From assembly GCA_025517525.1 (NCBI GenBank), contig JAOPJZ010000015.1:26598-90597 (forward strand): a stretch of DNA of 64,000 nt. The letters run 5' to 3'. The translations under genes and the position numbers were made by a program. The stretch comes from Natronosalvus hydrolyticus (GTDB lineage Archaea; Halobacteriota; Halobacteria; Halobacteriales; Natrialbaceae). This document shows, piece after piece, positions 51,865-60,790 of the stretch. The stretch's first letter is position 1, and each line of letters begins with the position of its first letter. The notes beneath the pieces were generated by a model. The model saw only the letters and a list, made by a program, of their open reading frames with translations, was not told the origin of the DNA and searched no databases.

Positions 51865-53130
51865 ATGGTGGACGACGCTCCGCGCCGCACGGTACCTATC
51901 AAACTCGACGTGCCCAGCGACCGCAAAGCCGACATCCACCACACCAAAAACCAGTTCCTCGACTGCGCCAACCAGACGAGTAACTGGGCGTGGCGCTACG
52001 ATGATTACTGTATCACGTCGAAAGCCAAAGCTGAGAAAGCCCTCTACGACGACCTCAAAGCAGAACACGATTTAACAGCTAACCTCGTCCAAAAGGGTAT
52101 TCGTCGTGCTATCGAAGCCGTCGATGCAGGCGTTGAGAAGTTGAAGAAAGGAGAGAAGACGAGTCAACCCGTGTTCGAGTCGTGGAGCGTCGTGTACGAC
52201 AAGCGGTCAGCGACGTTCAACACTGACCACGCGACACTCTCCACGGTTAACGGCAGAGTCAAAGCCGACTACGTGTTGCCACCTGAAGGCGAGCGGGAAG
52301 AAACACCGTTCGGTCGCTATTATGAGAGCGATGAGTGGAATGCGTCGAGTGCCACGCTCCAGTATGATGAACACAGTGAGGAGTTCTATCTGCACGTCAC
52401 GTTGAAAAATCCCGAGTACGAGGTTGATGGAACAGAACGCCAAGAAGCCACGTCACGTGGTGAAGGTTCCGAGAACGGAGTGGTTCTCGGTGTTGATCTG
52501 AACGTGACTGGTGCGTTCGCCGTCACCTCGACTGGGAAATTCATCGGAAGTGCAGACTACCTCACCCACAAGCGAAACGAATACGAGAAACGCCGAGGTT
52601 GTCTCCAACAGACAGGCACGCGCTCGGCGAACTTAACCATCAAGTCGATTGGAAGCAAGTTCAGTGATTGGTCGCTGGACTGGCTCCACAACCGGGTGAA
52701 CGAGTTGCTCGAAGAAGCCGAACGTGTGAACGCTGATGGCATTATCTTCGAGAACTTGAAACACATCCGTGAGAACATTGCGAACGGGTCGAAGTTCCAG
52801 CAGTGGGCGTATGCGAAGTTCGTGGAATTCGCGGAGTACAAGGTTGAAGACCGCGAGTTGTTCGTGGATTATGTGAGTCCAGCGTACACGTCGCAGCGGT
52901 GTTCGTGTTGTGGGTTTACCCACGAAGATAACCGCGACGACAAAGCGTTCGTGTGTCAGAAGTGTGGGTACGAGGTGAACGCCGATTACAACGCGGCGAA
53001 GAACGTCGCGGTTCGGTACTGCGGGTATATCCATCGCGGGCAGAAGTCTCGCGGTGGATGGGCTGGCTGTCAATCAGCCTTAAAGTCAGGGACGTTGAAC
53101 GTGAGTGGCGAGTTCAGCGCCTCCGCCTGA
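51865..53130 (+). CDS. tnpB: TnpB-type RNA-guided nuclease of an IS200/IS605 element
   Basis: A 421-residue protein with the complete RuvC-like triad: D211 in VLGVDLNVTGAFA, E296 in IIFENLKHIRE and D374 in NADYNAAKNVA. The zinc finger uses C346, C349, C364 and C367. The N-terminal half has the OrfB helix-turn-helix-like region with NQTSNWAWRYDDY. TnpB proteins cut DNA guided by an RNA from the element's right end and help keep the transposon. No TnpA (Y1 transposase) is present, so the element is of the IS1341 type and needs one in trans. A TTTTTTATTAAGC promoter lies about 30 bases upstream. The protein looks full-length. Confidence 0.92.
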   Translation: MVDDAPRRTVPIKLDVPSDRKADIHHTKNQFLDCANQTSNWAWRYDDYCITSKAKAEKALYDDLKAEHDLTANLVQKGIRRAIEAVDAGVEKLKKGEKTSQPVFESWSVVYDKRSATFNTDHATLSTVNGRVKADYVLPPEGEREETPFGRYYESDEWNASSATLQYDEHSEEFYLHVTLKNPEYEVDGTERQEATSRGEGSENGVVLGVDLNVTGAFAVTSTGKFIGSADYLTHKRNEYEKRRGCLQQTGTRSANLTIKSIGSKFSDWSLDWLHNRVNELLEEAERVNADGIIFENLKHIRENIANGSKFQQWAYAKFVEFAEYKVEDRELFVDYVSPAYTSQRCSCCGFTHEDNRDDKAFVCQKCGYEVNADYNAAKNVAVRYCGYIHRGQKSRGGWAGCQSALKSGTLNVSGEFSASA

Positions 53131-53182
53131 AGGCGGCAGAACGGGAGTCCACTGACAAGCCCCGACCCTTGAGGTCGGGGGC
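53131..53182 (+). ncRNA. Right end and candidate guide RNA 3' region of the TnpB element
   Basis: The hairpin CCCCGACC (53160-53167), loop CTTGA, GGTCGGGG (53173-53180) follows tnpB by 30 bases. In IS200/IS605 elements the omega/reRNA overlaps the 3' end of tnpB and this end, and the bases past the element act as guide. The RNA itself is inferred; the hairpin is seen. Confidence 0.45.
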
Positions 53183-53686
53183 ATTGACTTCACGGACAGT
53201 GACCGATTCGATGGGATCGACTACGCGATCATCGAAACCGAGCATGGGCCGATGTTACAGATTGAAATCGCTGCAGTAGACGACGGGAGGGACGTTTTCT
53301 GGGTTAACGCCCAGGTCGATTCCGATCGCACTATCGAGACCAAATCGCCACGCGGGAGTGAGCCGGTACTCTCTCCACTGGAACTCGTGGGTCCAGAATA
53401 CGACGACCGCTTCCAGGAAGACCGATGGCCAGACCGCCGAAGCTTCGATGCCACCAGTACAGCCTACATCGAACATGGCGGAGACGAGAACGTCGAAACC
53501 GGTGTCAGCGTCAGCTACCGGGGCGGAAACGACTGGTGGACCTTTGGCTGGAGCTGGAACGAGTACGAGACAACCGTTGGCGGAAACCAGGCTGCACACA
53601 ATCCCGATGGCGTGTGGGTCGAGTTGACTGGCTGGCACACCGAAGGGGCGGGACGGTATCCAACGTTCCCACCAGCGCCCTCCTGA
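53183..53686 (+). pseudogene. Gene fragment lacking its 5' end, beside the TnpB element
   Basis: An open frame continues without a start from the TnpB right end through DFTDSDRFDGIDYAIIETEHGP to the stop at 53686, about 165 residues. The first ATG is at 53252, but the reading before it looks as coding as the rest. The sequence is acidic with WWTFGWSWNEYETTVGG and has no named domain that I recognise. The missing start right at the transposon edge suggests that insertion cut the gene; no matching 5' piece is obvious left of the element. A weak inverted repeat CCCAC ... GTGGG follows at 53695-53714. Confidence 0.55.
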
Positions 53687-53842
53687 GTGGTTTCCCACCC
53701 CTGCATTCGTGGGTAAAATCGAACCACACCACCTGATTTCTCCCTCTCTTTTGAGGCCGATACGCTGCTGTTCTTCGTGTTGAGTACCAAATCCACCATT
53801 TTGCTTCCAGAGCGGACGGGCCACAGCGGTTTTGTCACTGGA

Positions 53843-54799
53843 ATGAGACCCTCCACTCGAGTCATGGCTGGCGACGGAACTGAGGGGTGGGGATGTGGCT
53901 GTACCCCGAGTGCGTACTCGAGCGTTCGCGAAACCCACGAACCGCCCAGTCGTCGAGGGATGGCGACTCGGGTCTCCGGACTCGATTCCAGCGGGGCGAG
54001 TACTGGGGAGGCGACCGAAGCGGGAGGCGAGGCGACGATTCACGTCCGGTGTTACCCGCAGGCCCGTATGGGGCCGACGGGAACGTTCGGCTGGGCACCC
54101 GCCCACCGACGTGCCGCCCTGGCTGTTCGAGATGCCCTCGAGACGCTGGCTGACGAAGCGGAATCTCGGACTGACCTCGACGCCGTCCACTGGCGACTCG
54201 AGGCCGGGCGACCGGTCGCGCTCGATATGTCCGAGCGGGAGGGGACACTCGATGGTGTCACCGACGCGTTCGACGAGGTGCTCGAGGACCGAGAGGTGTT
54301 GACGGGCTCGTGTTGTCATCTGCTGTTGGCCTGGCAACCGCTCAATCAGCAACTGGGCTACGGCGGCACCCCATCGGCTCATCGCCGGGTCGGCGCGGGT
54401 GATGCCCTTACGGTCGCTAATATCGGAGCCACCGAAACGTGGGACAACCGACGAGTGACGGCGAACATGGCGATCCACGAGGTCGTTCACACGTTTCTCT
54501 CACGGGACAGCGTGGAGGCGGTCGTCGACAGTCGCTGTGATCACGACCTCGGCAGCGTCCGCGAGGTGGAACCGGGTGTGCGTGAAGTCTCGCCGATGGC
54601 GACGGCCTACGCGGGTGCCGGCACAGACGTTACCGACACGCAGTTTGCGGGATCTGGCTGTGGGCACCACGAGGCCTTCTATCACCACGACGGTACCGAT
54701 GACGTCGAACGGTGGCTTCACACGCGCGAACTGAGCGAGGGGACCCTCGAGGCAGCCAGTCACTATCTTGCGACCGCGCTGGGCAATAATGATCCATAG
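53843..54799 (+). CDS. HExxH putative metalloprotein/peptidase
   Basis: A protein of up to 318 residues if read from the ATG at 53843; 53960 (MATRVSGLD) is another possible start. The core from ATIHVRCYPQARMGPTGTFGW onward is well formed. HEVVHTFL lies near residue 212 (from 53843), the zinc-binding pattern of many metallopeptidases. A Cys/His-rich GCGHHEAFYHHDG further on may give the third ligand. GSCCHLLLAW lies between. No transmembrane or lipobox signal is visible in the chosen reading. Peptidase activity is an inference from the motif only. Four 23-base repeats follow the stop codon. Confidence 0.7.
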   Translation: MRPSTRVMAGDGTEGWGCGCTPSAYSSVRETHEPPSRRGMATRVSGLDSSGASTGEATEAGGEATIHVRCYPQARMGPTGTFGWAPAHRRAALAVRDALETLADEAESRTDLDAVHWRLEAGRPVALDMSEREGTLDGVTDAFDEVLEDREVLTGSCCHLLLAWQPLNQQLGYGGTPSAHRRVGAGDALTVANIGATETWDNRRVTANMAIHEVVHTFLSRDSVEAVVDSRCDHDLGSVREVEPGVREVSPMATAYAGAGTDVTDTQFAGSGCGHHEAFYHHDGTDDVERWLHTRELSEGTLEAASHYLATALGNNDP

Positions 54800-54807
54800 C
54801 CGATGCG

Positions 54808-54892
54808 GCGACAGTGATCGGTAGGACACGGCGACAGTGATCGGTAGGACACGGCGACAGTGATCGGTAGGACACGGCGACAGTGATCGGTA
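54808..54892 (+). repeat. 23-bp tandem repeat array
   Basis: Units start at 54808, 54831, 54854 and 54877 (GCGACAGTGATCGGTAGGAC then ACG), nearly identical, beginning nine bases after the stop of the HExxH gene. They have no spacers and no CRISPR structure. Confidence 0.85.
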
Positions 54893-55007
54893 ACCAACAA
54901 GTCGTCCCGGAGCCGTATTGTGTTCCTCGTTCTCTCCCGTTGAACTCGAGTGACCCAGCTAGTCTCGAGACGCATCGCTTTTTACCGTTCCCCCGGAACG
55001 CAAACTC

Positions 55008-55844
55008 GTGCGAGCGTTTTCCGAAGCCTACCTTCGACGGACTCGAGCGGGGATGTGGGCCGACTCCCGCGATGCGCTGGCGGACCTCGAGTTAGCCAGC
55101 CGTGAACGAATTCTCGACGTGGGCTGTGGCTCCGGCGAACTCACTCGCGTTCTCGCCGAGGAGTCTTCGGGGACCGTGATCGGGTGTGATGTCGACCGTT
55201 CGTTGCTCGAGTACACGCGGGGGTCGACTGAGAACGACATCGAAGCGTCCTCGAAGCCGTCGGTGTCGGTCGTCCAGGGTGACGCGACGCGACTCCCGTT
55301 TGCGACCGACAGCGTGGACCTGCTGACCTGCCAGGCGCTGTTGATCAATCTGCCGGACCCGGTGACGGCCGTCGAGGAGTTCGTCAGGGTCTCGAGCGAT
55401 CTCGTCGCCGCCATCGAACCCGATAACGGCGCAGTTACCATCGATTCGACCGTCCCACAGGAAGCCACGCTCGAGCACCGGGCCCGGAACGCGTATCTCG
55501 AGGGTGTCGAAACGGACGTCACGCTCGGTGTGAGTGCCCGCGACGTGTTCGAGACGGCAGGGCTCGATGTGCTTTCGACCCATCGGTACGACCACGACCG
55601 AACCATCAGCCCGCCGTACGACGAACACGCTCTGACCGTCGCCCGGCGAAAGGCGACCGGAGCGGGGTTAGCAGACGACCGTGCGACGATGCTCCAGAGC
55701 GACCTTACGGGCGCCGAGTACGACGACCTCCGGAGCGAGTGGCGGGCGATGGGACGAGACGTCATCGAAGCGATGCAGGACGGTCGCTACGAACGAACGG
55801 AGACGGTCCCGTTTTACGTCACCGTTGGTCGCGTTCAGCCCTGA
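55008..55844 (+). CDS. Class I SAM-dependent methyltransferase
   Basis: A 278-residue methyltransferase. Motif I is ILDVGCGSGELTRVL near residues 36-50, the acidic residue is in VIGCDVDRSLLEYT, and motif IV is VDLLTCQALLINLPDP. The GTG at 55008 is chosen because a TTTTTACCG box lies about 26 bases upstream, which gives a leaderless mRNA, and no good ATG exists in the N-terminal part. The substrate is not known; the fold is of the UbiE/COQ5 kind. Confidence 0.87.
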   Translation: MRAFSEAYLRRTRAGMWADSRDALADLELASRERILDVGCGSGELTRVLAEESSGTVIGCDVDRSLLEYTRGSTENDIEASSKPSVSVVQGDATRLPFATDSVDLLTCQALLINLPDPVTAVEEFVRVSSDLVAAIEPDNGAVTIDSTVPQEATLEHRARNAYLEGVETDVTLGVSARDVFETAGLDVLSTHRYDHDRTISPPYDEHALTVARRKATGAGLADDRATMLQSDLTGAEYDDLRSEWRAMGRDVIEAMQDGRYERTETVPFYVTVGRVQP

Positions 55845-56201
55845 CGCTCTCTGCGCTCGAGTATCGGGTGTTTGAATGCGCGTTGTCTGGTGTTTGTATT
55901 GCGTGGTCGTTTGGGTACGGGTCTTGGTCTGTATGCGTCTCTGACGCTCGAGTGCGTGTCTGGGGCGACATCACTGGTGTGTTTCCACTTGGGCGGTTGG
56001 TGTGACGAGCGTGTAAATTGCATCCCTGGATGATCGATTTCTGAAGACACGTCAGTGATGTGTTAGTGTTAGCCATACCTATACGGTGCTGCGTGAAACC
56101 GGCACACACGCCTCGAGAGTGGCTTTCAGGCCCACGATATCGGTCCCCATGGTTCGTGTGTTCACACAAGACCTTTCACACTTCCGACCGTATCATCTCG
56201 T
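55845..56201. other. Intergenic region, no gene seen
   Basis: About 357 bases of mixed composition, richer in GT than its neighbours. Frames on both strands are open only by chance and lack haloarchaeal codon bias. No tRNA-like fold or repeat is evident. Confidence 0.5.
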
Positions 56202-56660
56202 ATGAACAAAGGACTTGTCGTCATCGAAGACTCCGACCACCACCGATCGCTCCTCGAGACAGCCGGCGAACTCGCTGCCGGTTCGGGTGCCGAACTCGTC
56301 TTGCTCTCGATGAAATCCACCGACGACGTCGCTGCCGACCGCGAGGCCATCGCACAGGTCAATCCCGACCGTCTGGGCACCTTCGGCACCGATACCACCG
56401 AACAACAACTGCGACACACGACACACACGGTTGCTCGCGACGCGCTTGCCGACACCGAGGTCGATTACGAGGTAGCCCCGAAAATCGTCGATTCGAAGAC
56501 CGAAGCGACGGCGATTCTCGACAGCGCCGAGGAACATGGCTGTGACCATATCTTCATGGTCGGTCGCAAACGCTCGCCGACCGGGAAAGCCCTCTTCGGC
56601 GACCTCGCCCAGAGCGTCATGCTCGCGTTCGAGGGTCAGGTTACCGTCGAACTCGAGTAA
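56202..56660 (+). CDS. Universal stress protein (UspA family)
   Basis: A 152-residue cytosolic Usp-fold protein. The nucleotide-binding end reads FMVGRKRSPTGKALFGDLAQSVML, close to the G-2x-G-9x-G(S/T) pattern of ATP-binding UspA. The start MNKGLVVIEDSDHH has the usual first strand. A stress or signalling role is by family only. Confidence 0.88.
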   Translation: MNKGLVVIEDSDHHRSLLETAGELAAGSGAELVLLSMKSTDDVAADREAIAQVNPDRLGTFGTDTTEQQLRHTTHTVARDALADTEVDYEVAPKIVDSKTEATAILDSAEEHGCDHIFMVGRKRSPTGKALFGDLAQSVMLAFEGQVTVELE

Positions 56661-56808
56661 TCGGACTCACAGCGAATTTCGAGAAATCGGATCGTTTTTT
56701 GGAGGGTTGCCCGTCGAGCCACCGCCGTCGGCGTCGCTCGTCGATGAGCATCTCGAGCCCCCGGACGGTATCGACAGCCTCTTTCACGCTCCCCGTCCGA
56801 GTGCGTGT

Positions 56809-58566
56809 ATGACCGAGTACTTTGAAGTCCACGAGCGCGATGGGGCCGCGCGACTGGGCGAACTTCGCCTCGAGACGCCGCGAACGACGCCCGCCCTCGT
56901 TGGCGACTTGCTCGAGGACAGTGGCTCTCGCTGGTCGGCCGACCGCGAGATGCCGACCGGTGACGAATCGGCCCTGACGGTGCTCCCCCATCGCGGGTTC
57001 CCCGGCGGCACCGCCGAGCCCGTCCGGGAGAGCTTCGCCGTCGACTATCCTGACGTGGCGTTCCCGAGCGTCGCCGTCGTCTCGAGTGCAGGCCCGGCCA
57101 ATCACGGCACCGACGCGTACGTCGTTTCGGACGTGCAGTCTGTCGTCGGCCACGGGGCTGCACTCGTCGAAGCAGTCGTTCGCTTGCGAGAGGCCATCCC
57201 GTCGGATACCGCCCTCATCTTCTCCGGTGTCGCGACCCCACGGAACGTCGCCCTCCTCGCGTACGCCGGCGTCGATGCCTTCGATGCGACCCGCGCCACG
57301 GTCAAAGGCACCCAGGGGAAGTACCTCACAACCGAGAGCGAGCACTTCCTCGAGGACCTCGAGGAACTCCCCTGTTCGTGTCCAGCGTGCCAGGGCCCGC
57401 GTGAGGCGTTTACCCGCGCGGACTGTGCCGAGCACAACCGAAACGCCCTCGCCGCGGAACTGGCGGTCGTCCGCCAGCGAGTTCGGGACGGTCGGATTCG
57501 CGATTATATCGAAGGCCAGGCGCGTCACGACCAGTGGCTCACCGCCGCTATGCGCGAACTCGACTCCCAGTGGAGCTACCTCGAGGAGCGAACGCCGATC
57601 CTCCGGGAGGGTGACCTGGACGCGGCCACCGAAGATACGCTTCGACGGGTGGAAATCCAGCGATTTGCAGACCGGGTGACCAGCCGGTATCGAAACCGCT
57701 TCGACGCCCCGCTGGTACTCGTGCCGTGTTCGGCGCGAAAGCCCTACAGCGAATCGCAGAGCCACACCCAGTTCCACCGGGCTATCCAGTGGCGCGGCCA
57801 CCTCGTCTCGATGACCTCGCCCATCGGCGTTGTGCCACAGGAACTCGAAACCACCTACCCGGCCCAGCACTACGATACCGTCGTGACTGGTCGGTGGTCT
57901 GCCGACGAGAAGGACTTCGTCGCTCGCATCCTCGAGCGCTACCTCGAGCGAAACGAGTATCCATACGTCGTCGCGCACGTTCCCGACGAAGGCTACCGCG
58001 ACGTCGTCGAACGCGTCGAAGCCGAACTCGACCTGGACGTGACGTACACGGTCGACCGAGACGCACACCCAACCGACGACGACTCGCTCGGGGCACTCAG
58101 CGAGGCGTTGTCTGGTGAACCGGCATACCAGAAACGCGAACGCGAGCACAACACCGTGCGCGCACTGGCCGACTACCTGCTCGGTGACGGGGCTGGCGAC
58201 GAGCTGTTCGATAGCTTCCAGACGACCAGTCGGTATCCGCGCTTGCAGGTCAGAGAGAGCGACGAAACCCAACTCGCGACGATGGTGCCTCAGTACGGCA
58301 CGCTCTCGTTCACCCTCGAGGGTGCCAGACGCTGGGTCGAGAGCGACGCGCCCACGAAACGCGTCCAAATCGACGGCTTCGTTCCCCAGGGCAGCGTCCT
58401 CGCACCAGGTGTGGTCGACGCCGACGCGGACATTCGCGTCGGTGACGAAGTGATCGTAGAGGGGCCACGAGCATTCGGCATCGCTCGAGCCGAGATGTTC
58501 GGCCGCGAAATGGTCGAGAGTACACGCGGTGTGGCGTGTGAGATTCGCCACGTTGAAGAACTGTAG
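56809..58566 (+). CDS. arcS: Archaeosine synthase
   Basis: A 585-residue tRNA-modifying enzyme (ArcS/TgtA2) that acts on preQ0 at position 15 of archaeal tRNA in making archaeosine. It has a TGT-like N-terminal barrel without full catalytic residues, a zinc-binding cluster CSCPACQGP with a distal DCAEHN near residues 188-210, and the ArcS signature VPCSARKPYS at 305-314. The C-terminal PUA domain carries KRVQIDGFVPQGSVLAPGV and RAFGIARAEMFG. The start at 56809 (MTEYFEVHERDG) matches homologues; the longer frame upstream is not coding. In some lineages RaSEA works with ArcS. Confidence 0.93.
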   Translation: MTEYFEVHERDGAARLGELRLETPRTTPALVGDLLEDSGSRWSADREMPTGDESALTVLPHRGFPGGTAEPVRESFAVDYPDVAFPSVAVVSSAGPANHGTDAYVVSDVQSVVGHGAALVEAVVRLREAIPSDTALIFSGVATPRNVALLAYAGVDAFDATRATVKGTQGKYLTTESEHFLEDLEELPCSCPACQGPREAFTRADCAEHNRNALAAELAVVRQRVRDGRIRDYIEGQARHDQWLTAAMRELDSQWSYLEERTPILREGDLDAATEDTLRRVEIQRFADRVTSRYRNRFDAPLVLVPCSARKPYSESQSHTQFHRAIQWRGHLVSMTSPIGVVPQELETTYPAQHYDTVVTGRWSADEKDFVARILERYLERNEYPYVVAHVPDEGYRDVVERVEAELDLDVTYTVDRDAHPTDDDSLGALSEALSGEPAYQKREREHNTVRALADYLLGDGAGDELFDSFQTTSRYPRLQVRESDETQLATMVPQYGTLSFTLEGARRWVESDAPTKRVQIDGFVPQGSVLAPGVVDADADIRVGDEVIVEGPRAFGIARAEMFGREMVESTRGVACEIRHVEEL

Positions 58567-58790
58567 GCAGGTTCAGGATCGTCGTTTCTGACTCGAGGGA
58601 TATCCTCGCTCGAGGGTCTGTCGGTTCACTCTCACCCTCCAGTGGGTTAATTCACGGTTACTGGCAACCGTGACCGTCTCGTCACGCTCATCCGCAGGAG
58701 GCTCCACCAGGTATCTTCATCGGTCCGGAATCCGGACCATCCGAAACGCCCGAATACGGCTTTATCTCCGCTGGAGGCGTCTCTGTACGT

Positions 58791-59414
58791 ATGGCAACAG
58801 CACCAACCGCACCGGTAGACGAGTCGATCACGACCGACGCCCTCGAAATGGGGTGGCGCACACTTGCGACTGCCGGGGCGATTATCGCCACACTTGGCGT
58901 CCTCGCCATCATCTTCCCGCTTGCGACCGGGCTTTCGCTCACGCTCGTCTTCGGGATTTTGCTCGTCGTCGCAGGCGTTGCCCACGGTGGACACGCCGTT
59001 GCCGCCCGCTCTTGGCGCGGAATGCTCTGGCAGACCGCACTCGCGGCCGTCTCGATCATCGCGGGCGTGCTCGTGCTGGCGAACCCGGCGATTGGACTGG
59101 TGAGCCTGACGCTCTTGCTGGTGGCGTACCTCATCGTCGACGGGGTCGCCGAACTCGCCGTCGCAACGCGGATGGCGAGCGGTCGTGGCCGACAGTCGAT
59201 TGCGCTGAGCGGGGTTCTCTCGTTGGCCCTCGGTGGCCTCCTCTGGGCTGGATTCCCTGGAAGCGCTGCGTGGGCACTCGGCGTCGTCGTGGGTGTTAGT
59301 CTGCTTGCGACCGGCGTCTCGATGTTGCTGGTAGCCTCCGGCGGTCGCGCGGTACTGACCGAGTTCGACGACGCTGACCTCGAGATGCCGGGCGAAGAAC
59401 AGCGCGCTGGCTGA
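58791..59414 (+). CDS. HdeD/DUF308 family membrane protein
   Basis: A 207-residue membrane protein with six hydrophobic segments arranged as three hairpins, for example LATAGAIIATLGVLAIIFPLATGLSL and AAVSIIAGVLVLANPAIGLVSL. These are repeats of the DUF308 unit with a P-x-x-G-L turn. Relatives are linked to acid stress, but the role in halophiles is open. A GGCTTTATCTCC box about 30 bases before the ATG suggests a leaderless mRNA. Confidence 0.87.
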   Translation: MATAPTAPVDESITTDALEMGWRTLATAGAIIATLGVLAIIFPLATGLSLTLVFGILLVVAGVAHGGHAVAARSWRGMLWQTALAAVSIIAGVLVLANPAIGLVSLTLLLVAYLIVDGVAELAVATRMASGRGRQSIALSGVLSLALGGLLWAGFPGSAAWALGVVVGVSLLATGVSMLLVASGGRAVLTEFDDADLEMPGEEQRAG

Positions 59415-59476
59415 TCGCTGCAATCGGTTTTTCACTCACCAGAAAACACTTATCTGTCACTCAACACCTTCGAGCT

Positions 59477-59974
59477 ATGAAACGACGAGGGGTGTTGGCG
59501 GGTTTCGGCTCTGCCTCGGTACTCGGGCTAACGGGCTGTCTCGGCGATCTCGAGGACGACGCTACCGGAGAGTCTTCGAATCAGACGGACGCCGATTCGG
59601 GCAGCGATGGCCGCTCGGACGGGGACGGCGAGCGGCCGGAAATCGTCGACGTATCCTACGAAACCGGAATTGAGACTAATAAGCGGGTCAGTGACGACCC
59701 GGCCGTTAGCTTCGAAGAGACGGCCGTTCATGCCACCGGGCGGTACTCGACGGGGAGTGCTTGTTACGACGACCAGTTCCACACCCCGAGATACGACACC
59801 GAAAAAGACCAGTTGCAGATTTCTCTGACCCGAGAGCGAAACGACCGGGAAGAGTGCGAGGACCTCGAGGAGACGACTTCCTATCGGGTCGTCGTCGAAT
59901 TCGATGGTAGACTCCCTGGTAGTGTCCGTGTGAACGAAGACATGGGCGGGCTGACGGAAGTCGACCGCCCGTGA
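59477..59974 (+). CDS. Haloarchaeal lipoprotein of unknown function
   Basis: A 165-residue exported protein. MKRRGVLAGFGSASVLGLTGC is a signal peptide with lipobox LTGC and anchor Cys at residue 21; the KRR head is compatible with Tat export. An acidic Ser/Asp linker follows (residues 25-55). The rest is a small beta domain with two Cys (SACYDD, REECED) that may form a disulfide. It has no named family. Confidence 0.8.
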   Translation: MKRRGVLAGFGSASVLGLTGCLGDLEDDATGESSNQTDADSGSDGRSDGDGERPEIVDVSYETGIETNKRVSDDPAVSFEETAVHATGRYSTGSACYDDQFHTPRYDTEKDQLQISLTRERNDREECEDLEETTSYRVVVEFDGRLPGSVRVNEDMGGLTEVDRP

Positions 59975-60055
59975 GTGGGCTCCGATTTACTGCCACAGGC
60001 AGCAATTTTCCGTCCGAGCCACCGATGCTTTACGTTCGGCGGCTAATTCCCCACC

Positions 60056-60790
60056 ATGCATACAGCTATCCAACTGTATACGATTCGTGCACTCGAGCGA
60101 CCGCTCCCCGAACTGCTCGAGGCCGTCGCCGACACGTCACTCGACGGTGTCGAGTTCGCCGGTCTCGAGGGGAGCGACCCGGCCGAGGTTGCCGCGACAC
60201 TCGAGCGGACGGGACTCGAGGCGGTCGCCGCACACGCCCAGCGCGAGGAACTCGAGGAGGACGCCGAAGCACTGACGCAGACGTACGCCACCCTCGGCTG
60301 TGATCGAATCGTGTTGTCCTGGCTCGACCCCGAGGCGTTCGCTACGCACGAGGCTGTCGAAGCGACCGCTGACCTGCTGGCGGGACTGGGTGAACGCGTT
60401 GCGGACGCCGGTGGCTCGTTCGCCTATCATAACCACGACCAGGAGTTCACCACGCTCGAGTCCGGCCGCGATGCGTTCGATGTCCTCTTCGAACACCTCG
60501 AGGGTGAACCGGTCGACATCCAGCTGGATGCGGGCTGGGCTGTCGCGGCTGGCCGTGACCCGACTGCCCTGCTCGAGCGCTACGGTGACCGAATCGACCT
60601 CTTGCATCTGAAAGACGTCGACGGGGACGAACCGTGTGGGCTGGGAGACGGTGACCTTCCCCTCGAGGCGTGTGTGGACGCGGCTCGAGCGGCAGACGTC
60701 GAGTGGCTCATTTACGAGTACGACAATCCAGCGGATCCTGCCGGTGCTCTGGAGCGCGACTCGGCCGTGATGGCGTCGTTGCTCGAGTAG
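60056..60790 (+). CDS. Sugar phosphate isomerase/epimerase (AP endonuclease 2 fold)
   Basis: A 244-residue TIM-barrel protein of the xylose-isomerase-like group. It begins MHTAIQLYTIRALERPLPELL. Metal-binding residues are expected in FAYHNHDQEF, QLDAGWAVAAGRDP, DLLHLKDVDG and LIYEYDNP, all visible. Members isomerise sugars or act on inositol and hydroxypyruvate; the substrate is not known. The gene stands alone. Confidence 0.87.
   Translation: MHTAIQLYTIRALERPLPELLEAVADTSLDGVEFAGLEGSDPAEVAATLERTGLEAVAAHAQREELEEDAEALTQTYATLGCDRIVLSWLDPEAFATHEAVEATADLLAGLGERVADAGGSFAYHNHDQEFTTLESGRDAFDVLFEHLEGEPVDIQLDAGWAVAAGRDPTALLERYGDRIDLLHLKDVDGDEPCGLGDGDLPLEACVDAARAADVEWLIYEYDNPADPAGALERDSAVMASLLE

Noticed and set aside
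53695..53714. Another transposon end (CCCAC ... GTGGG)
   Set aside because: Arms are only five bases with a ten-base loop; more likely a weak terminator or chance.
54808..54892. Second possible CRISPR array
   Set aside because: The 23-base units are head to tail with no unique spacers.
55845..56201. tRNA or other stable RNA in the gap
   Set aside because: No T-loop consensus or cloverleaf could be found by eye on either strand.
56641..58551. 636-residue reverse frame opposite arcS
   Set aside because: The forward strand encodes complete archaeosine synthase motifs; long antisense frames are usual in GC-rich haloarchaeal genes.
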